DNA from: Costus lasius
Lineage: Eukaryota; Streptophyta; Magnoliopsida; Zingiberales; Costaceae
DNA: 64,000 bases
Direction: 5' to 3'
Assembly (NCBI GenBank): GCA_027563935.2
Contig: CM050451.1
Location: 101,583,565-101,647,564, forward strand
Shown here in pieces: positions 58,724 to 64,000 of this stretch. The stretch's first letter is position 1. Each line of letters starts with the position of its first letter. The notes under the pieces were generated by a model. The model had not been told where the DNA came from. It searched no databases and worked only from the letters and a program-made list of their open reading frames with translations. The position numbers were made by a program, and so were the translations under genes.

Positions 58724-59612
58724 ATTGGTATCAGAGCCAAGGTTCATGCATGATAATATGATTGCTTTGATTTTGTGTTCCATGAATGCTTAGATCTATA
58801 ACATGCGAAATTTATCATGTTGATTTGTTTCATGCCGAAACCTATTTCATGTTTCATTTGCGCATGTATGATGATATATTGGCGCATCTTGGTTTTCTCA
58901 AAACTATTTTACATGCGCGACTCACTATAGATCTAAGGCCCTGCTATAAACCCTTAGACGGGTTATTAGGGTTGAAGTCACCCCCTGAGTTAGATCCAAA
59001 CAGTCTGATCAGACTATCTGACAGCCTGAAAGGGTCGACCAGATAGCACCTTGGCGCAAGCCTGTGGTGGCTATAGGTCGACTGCAGACAGGTGTGTAGC
59101 GATGTCTGATTGAGACAACCTATGAACACACATGAGTTAGGCCCGGGGTCACACCCGCTTGCCAGACCTCATTGTGGTTGTTCAGCCCTGGCGCATGCAT
59201 GGTTGACCTTATGGTCGACTCAAGTCAGTTAGGACTTGGTGCATGCTAGGGCAGTGGATCTGACTAGGTTGGATGAGTGGATCCCTGGTAATGGACCGTT
59301 GTAAGGTTGAAGGGCGAATAAGGAAATTAAAATTGATACCTATGGGGTTTTTCAAAATTTTAATTTTCTTGGTTGGATCACATGTTTGAATGATGCATAT
59401 GTTTGTCTATTTAGTCTTATGTGGGCTGCCCATATTAATTGTGTGCTATGCTGGGGCCTGCGTGCCTGGGATTTATAATTGTAAATTAATTTTTATTTTT
59501 GTGATCTGCGAATCACAGTTTAATTAATTTATAATGTGAAATTGACCTGCGTGTCAATCTTGTCTAGATAGTTAAATTTGTAATTTAATTAGACAAGAGC
59601 ACAAAGCACACT

Positions 59613-59672
59613 TGGCAGAGGCGCATGCAGCAGTGGCTGGACCAGGTGGGAGGTCTAGGGTTCGACCCTAGG
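59613..59672 (+). other. tRNA-like module in the C9 leader
   Basis: A-box-like tggcagaggcg (59613-59623), then a T-arm-like hairpin at 59654-59672 (tctaggg, ttcga loop, ccctagg). An 8-bp direct repeat aggcgcat brackets the insert that C1 and C8 lack. Confidence 0.55.
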
Positions 59673-60018
59673 ACCAGGCGCATTTTCCCTGGTGGGCGCA
59701 CCTGTGCTGTAATTGGCGCTTGGGCCCTGGTTTGGGCCAGATGAGCAGCTAAAGACCCATGAAGAGCAAGTGAAGACTTAAGTTAGGTTAAGGTCTCACT
59801 AGGGCTATGGGCTTTTACCACATAAGATTCATGCTTTCTTTTATTTACTGTTTAAATATTAGAATTGCATGATTAAGTTTATCTTCTGCTATCACCATAG
59901 GAATTGCATGATAGTCAAGAAGATAAAAGACCGTTAAAATCCAACGATTAAATATCAAGCTCGTAAGCCTTCTGACGCGAAACCTCACTGTTCTGATTAT
60001 CGTTGGAGCCGTGTTGTA

Positions 60019-60240
60019 CCCACTCAGTGGGCACGTCCATCTATCTTCAGACGGTGCGGGATTACACCTGTGTGTTACAGAGTAGGGATTTATCCCTTCT
60101 CGTTGCTCAGCATAGCACATGGTGGTCCAGGGAGTAGGTCGGGTCAGCTTGACCGTGTAGGCTACATATGTGGCGCATATGGTAGCACATGGAGGCAGCC
60201 ATCTGTGGGGTCAGAGACTGTGTTGTACCAACTCAGTTGG
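60019..60240 (+). promoter_or_regulatory. Twin triloop hairpins upstream of C9 gag
   Basis: cccac-tca-gtggg (60019-60031) and ccaac-tca-gttgg (60228-60240) share the preceding tgttgta and following gcac. They are conserved in C1, C3 and C8 at the same spacing (about 209 bp); C6 keeps only the first. A packaging, dimerisation or translation role is inference. Confidence 0.55.
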
Positions 60241-60550
60241 CACAGTCTGCTGGATTGCCCAGATGAAGGGGAATCGCACGGGTTGGCGATTGGCTGGGAC
60301 AGCCTACCAGAGATTAGTGCTTGTACTCTCTGTGCATCTTATCTCGCCTGAGCGGGACGCGGAGACCAAGTATGAAATCTGGATCCCATCTCACTAAAAG
60401 AATTTTACTCTTTCGGGCTGTTTTGCTGGATTTTTCAGCCAGATAAAATAGTGAGAAAAAGAATCTTTCTTAAGTCCTGATTGATTCTTATACATTGATA
60501 CTGACCTTGCTGTTCTTGCATTGTTGTAGATACCTGCAGCAACGAACACC

Positions 60551-63500
60551 ATGAACTTCAATGTGCGATCCCTACTGGAAAGGGAGAAGTTTGCTGGGCC
60601 GAACTTCTCTGACTGGTTTGGACACCTTAAGATCGTTCTTAAGGCAGAGAGGAAACTGTATGTCCTCGAGACGGCGATACCGCCGCAGGCCGCTCCGAAC
60701 GCCGCAAGGGCGGTTCGGGAAGCCTATGAAAAGCACGTCAATGATAGCATTGATGTCGCTTGCCTGATGCTAGCGTCTATGACGCCACCGCTGCAGCGTC
60801 AGCATGAGGATATGTCGGCTATAGAGATTATAGCGAACCTCAAGATGCTGTATGCTGCACAGGCGAGGACAGAACGCTACAATTTGACGAAGCTCTTCTT
60901 TCAGAGCAAACTGGCTGAAGGGAGCCCAGTGGGAGCTCACGTGCTCAAGATGATTGGGCACAAGGAGGCTCTAGAGAAACTGGGGCATACCATCAACCAG
61001 GAGCTTGCTGTGGACATTATTCTGCAGTCTCTCCCGCCTTCATTCGACGTGTTCATTATTAATTTTAATATGAACAAAATCGATTGTACTCCGGCAGAGC
61101 TGCTGAATATGCTCTTGACCACTGAGGAGACTCTGAAGGGTAAGCCTTCGACCTCTGTCTTAATGGTTCCTTCCAGGAACAAGAAGAAGGGGAAGAAGGG
61201 CAAGGCCACTGTCAAGAGCTACAGCAAGGCTCTGAAGCAAAAGGTCAAGCGGTCTAAGGAATACAGGTGTTTCCACTGTGGCCAGCTGGGTCACTGGAAA
61301 AAGGACTGTAAAGCGCTCCAAGGAGATAAGAGGGGAAGCATCGCTTCTGGCTCAGGTATATTCGTGACTGAGGTCATGTTTTCTTCTTCTATATCATGGG
61401 TGTTGGACACTGCATGTGGAGTTCACATTTGTTCAAATGTACAGGAACTCAAGAGAAGAAGGCAGGTGGGACAGCATGAGGTGGACCTACGCGTTGGAAA
61501 CGGAGCACGGGTTGCTGCTGTTGCTGTAGGAGACTACTTCATTTCTTTACCATCTGGCATTGTATTGGAACTAGACAATTGTTACTTTGTTCCCAGTATT
61601 AATAAAAATATTATCTCCATTCCTGCTCTTGTCAGGAAGGGATTTTCCTTTGAATGCAATATTTCAAAGTGTGTTTTATCTTTAGATAATATTGTTTATG
61701 CAACTGGTTCAATTAACAATGGGTTATTCATGTTGGACATGGAATGTTCAATACAGCAAATTGATATTAAGAAAGCCAAGTATGCTGATGACAGCACCTT
61801 GTTATGGCATAGTCGTTTAGGCCATATTAACGAGAAACGCATTAAGCGGTTGCATGATCATGGACTGCTGGGATCATTCTCCTATAAGGAGATTGATACA
61901 TGCAAAGCTTGTTTGATGGGTAAAATGACGAAGTCACCTTTTCCTCATAAAGGTCAAAGGGCTTCAGGTTTACTTGACCTTATACACAGTGATGTGTGTG
62001 GGCCATTTAGTAAACATGCCAGAGGTGGCTATCAGTACTTCATTACCTTTACTGATGATTTCAGTAGGTATGGTTATGTCTATCTGATGAGACATAAAAG
62101 TGAATCTTTTGACAAGTTCAAAGAGTTCAAAAATGAAGTACAGAATCAGTTAGGCCGAAATATCAAGGCACTTCGCTCAGATCGAGGTGGTGAATACCTA
62201 AGTCATGCGTTTACTGACTATCTAAAGGAGTGTGGGATTATCTCACAGCTCACTCCGCTAGGAACACCGCAATGGAATGGTGTGTCCGAGAGGAGAAATA
62301 GAACGTTACTTGATATGGTTCGTTCTATGATGAGTCAGGCTACTCTTCCATACTCCTTTTGGGTTTTTGCGCTGGAAACAGCTGCAAAGGTACTAAACCG
62401 AGTGCCATCCAAGGCAGTTTCTAAGACTCCATATGAGTTATGGTATGGGAAACAGCCGAGCTTGACATTTATCAGGATCTGGGGCTGCGAGGCTTATGTT
62501 AAAAAGCTCGCCTCTGGGAAACTAGAGAGCAGATCTGACAAATGTATCTTTGTCGGTTACCCTAAGGAAACTAAGGGTTATTATTTCTTCGATCCCAAAG
62601 AGAACAAGGTTTTTGTTGCTCGGACGGCTATATTTCTTGAGAAGGAGTTTCTTCTGCAAGAGGCCAGTGGGAGAGAAATAAAGTTGGATGAGAATCCAGA
62701 AGAAGGACAAAGTGATCAAGCAGAGTTGGATGAGCCTGAGCCGGTGGAACAGGTTACTGAACAACCTGAGGCTCAGATATCACGGGAACCGCGAAGATCG
62801 GGTAGGATCCGTCGACAGCCTGAGCGCTATGACGGAGTCTACATCATTGATAATGATGAACCCCTCACTTATGCGGATGCGGTCAGTGGACCGGATTCAG
62901 CGAGATGGCTTGAAGCTATGCGCGCCGAGATGGACTCCATGTCAGATAACCAAGTCTGGGATTTGGTTGATCCGCCTCCGGGAGTAATCCCTATAGGCTG
63001 TAAATGGATCTTCAAGAAGAAGATTGACATGGATGGTAACGTGGTTACCTATAAAGGCAGGCTAGTTGCGAAAGGTTTCAAACAAATCTACGGGATAGAT
63101 TATGATGAAACTTTCTCACCTGTAGCCATGTTTAAGTCTATTCGGATTCTTTTCGCGATAGCTGCATATTATGATTATGAGATTTGGCAGATGGATGTGA
63201 AAACAGCTTTCCTTAATGGAAATCTGGATGAGGATGTGTATATGACACAACCAGAAGGTTTCACTAATCCATCAGATCGTCATAAAATATGCAAGTTAAA
63301 GAAGTCTATTTATGGACTTAAACAAGCATCAAGAAGCTGGAATATTCGTTTTGATGAATCAGTTACCGAATTTGGTTTCATCAAGAACGAGGATGACCCG
63401 TGTGTATATAAGAGGTTTAGTGGGAGCGTGATTACTTTCTTAGTCCTCTACGTCGATGACATCTTGATCATTGGAAATGACATTCCTGAAATGCATGCTG

Positions 63501-64000
63501 TTAAGGCATGGCTAAGGAAATGTTTCCAGATGAAAGATTTAGGAGAAGCAGCCTATGTATTAGGTGTGAAGATCTACAGGGATAGATCTAAGAGGCTTCT
63601 CGGGCTGTGCCAAAGTACTTACATCGATAAAGTCCTGGAGAGATTTCATTTAGAGAATTCTAAACGAGGATATCTTCCAGTCAGACATGGTCTGAATCTT
63701 TCGAAGAGTCAGTGTCCACAAACACAGACTGAGAAAGATGAAATGGACAATACGCCTTATGCTTCGGCTATTGGATCCATTATGTATGCGATGTTGTGTA
63801 CTCGCCCAGACGTTGCTTACGGGTTAAGCGTGACCAGTCGTTTCCAAAGTAATCCAGGTATGGCGCACTGGATTGCAGTCAAGAACATTTTAAAATATCT
63901 GCGGAGGACCAAAGATATGTTCTTGATATATGGTGGTCAGGAAGAACTCAGTATTGAAGGATATACTGACGCTTCGTTCCAGTCGGACCAGGATGATTTC
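60551..64000 (+). CDS. Copia C9 Gag-Pol, open to the window edge (1150 codons seen)
   Basis: It starts at ATG 60551 (MNFNVRSLLEREKF) and reads open to 64000 without a stop. Gag, the CCHC knuckle (CFHCGQLGHWKKDC), protease LDTAC, integrase (HSRLGHINEKR finger, HSDVCGPF, DRGGEY, NGVSERRNR), reverse transcriptase (LYVDDIL) and the first RNase H motif (GYTDASFQSDQDDF) are all present. About 145 further residues are expected, judging by C8. One oddity is V for the conserved G in SFWGFALE. This copy looks coding-competent as far as seen. Confidence 0.93.
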   Translation, partial: MNFNVRSLLEREKFAGPNFSDWFGHLKIVLKAERKLYVLETAIPPQAAPNAARAVREAYEKHVNDSIDVACLMLASMTPPLQRQHEDMSAIEIIANLKMLYAAQARTERYNLTKLFFQSKLAEGSPVGAHVLKMIGHKEALEKLGHTINQELAVDIILQSLPPSFDVFIINFNMNKIDCTPAELLNMLLTTEETLKGKPSTSVLMVPSRNKKKGKKGKATVKSYSKALKQKVKRSKEYRCFHCGQLGHWKKDCKALQGDKRGSIASGSGIFVTEVMFSSSISWVLDTACGVHICSNVQELKRRRQVGQHEVDLRVGNGARVAAVAVGDYFISLPSGIVLELDNCYFVPSINKNIISIPALVRKGFSFECNISKCVLSLDNIVYATGSINNGLFMLDMECSIQQIDIKKAKYADDSTLLWHSRLGHINEKRIKRLHDHGLLGSFSYKEIDTCKACLMGKMTKSPFPHKGQRASGLLDLIHSDVCGPFSKHARGGYQYFITFTDDFSRYGYVYLMRHKSESFDKFKEFKNEVQNQLGRNIKALRSDRGGEYLSHAFTDYLKECGIISQLTPLGTPQWNGVSERRNRTLLDMVRSMMSQATLPYSFWVFALETAAKVLNRVPSKAVSKTPYELWYGKQPSLTFIRIWGCEAYVKKLASGKLESRSDKCIFVGYPKETKGYYFFDPKENKVFVARTAIFLEKEFLLQEASGREIKLDENPEEGQSDQAELDEPEPVEQVTEQPEAQISREPRRSGRIRRQPERYDGVYIIDNDEPLTYADAVSGPDSARWLEAMRAEMDSMSDNQVWDLVDPPPGVIPIGCKWIFKKKIDMDGNVVTYKGRLVAKGFKQIYGIDYDETFSPVAMFKSIRILFAIAAYYDYEIWQMDVKTAFLNGNLDEDVYMTQPEGFTNPSDRHKICKLKKSIYGLKQASRSWNIRFDESVTEFGFIKNEDDPCVYKRFSGSVITFLVLYVDDILIIGNDIPEMHAVKAWLRKCFQMKDLGEAAYVLGVKIYRDRSKRLLGLCQSTYIDKVLERFHLENSKRGYLPVRHGLNLSKSQCPQTQTEKDEMDNTPYASAIGSIMYAMLCTRPDVAYGLSVTSRFQSNPGMAHWIAVKNILKYLRRTKDMFLIYGGQEELSIEGYTDASFQSDQDDF

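Larger units (their letters stand above)
58724..60550 (+). other. Copia C9 leader with primer site, tRNA-like module and hairpin pair
   Basis: The primer site tggtatcagagc is at 58726-58737. The tRNA-like module is at 59613-59672, flanked by direct repeats aggcgcat. The hairpins are at 60019-60031 and 60228-60240. The leader contains no conserved frame. Confidence 0.82.
57049..64000 (+). mobile_element. Copia C9: youngest layer of the right nest, runs off the window
   Basis: It has 5' LTR 57049-58723 (1675 bp), primer site 58726-58737, leader to 60550, and gag-pol from 60551 open to the edge. It is inserted in the 5' LTR of C8. Its right end, the C8 LTR remainder and the rest of C6 and C5 are expected beyond the window. 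Confidence 0.93.

Noticed and set aside
1..64000. Host gene, captured host exon or envelope-like gene in any element
   Set aside because: Every long frame is gag-pol. No extra frame follows pol in gypsy A, gypsy B or C8, and no spliced gene structure is recognisable between elements.

Overview
This is a plant nuclear DNA window made almost entirely of LTR retrotransposons nested in one another. I see no host gene, rRNA, intact tRNA gene or CRISPR array. Two families account for nearly all of it: a large Ty3/gypsy family of Tekay/Del-like chromovirus type (LTRs 2.7-3.1 kb, initiator-tRNA-Met primer site, single gag-pol frame with a chromodomain-like end), and a Ty1/copia family (LTRs about 1.7 kb, unusually long leader of about 1.8 kb, single gag-pol of about 1294 residues). 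This points to an angiosperm with a large, repeat-rich genome. The species and a monocot/dicot call cannot be read from the sequence. I label the gypsy copies A and B and the copia copies C1-C9.

Layout. (1) 1-17969: gypsy A (+) has intact coding capacity and two almost identical LTRs; it sits in the RNase H region of copia C1 (-), which itself sits in an older, decayed copia C2 (-). (2) 17970-19537: a poorly resolved patch with a third LTR-element type (X), including a primer site on the minus strand. (3) 19538-28909: copia C3 (+), complete with two LTRs, preceded directly by the 3' tail of another copy of the same element. This is a tandem retroelement sharing one LTR. C3 coding is broken. 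(4) 28910-40342: decayed copia C4 (+), whose LTR is split by gypsy B (-). B is complete with a 5-bp target duplication, but its gag-pol has three stop codons and a frameshifting deletion. (5) 40343-64000: fragment C5 holds C6 (+). The C6 5' LTR is split by C7 (-, internally deleted, 5-bp duplication) and its leader is split by C8 (-, complete gag-pol). The C8 5' LTR is split by C9 (+), whose gag-pol runs open off the right edge.

How it works together. Each autonomous copy encodes Gag, protease, integrase, reverse transcriptase and RNase H; copia order is PR-INT-RT-RH and gypsy order is PR-RT-RH-INT-chromodomain. The cis signals (LTR ends, primer sites, purine tracts, leader hairpins) are visible in most copies. 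A and C8 have full-length reading frames, and C9 is open as far as the window shows. B, C3 and C7 are defective copies. The most interesting signals lie in noncoding copia sequence: a covarying pair of triloop hairpins just upstream of gag, a covarying palindrome in the LTR, and a short tRNA-like module that is present in some leaders and absent in others.
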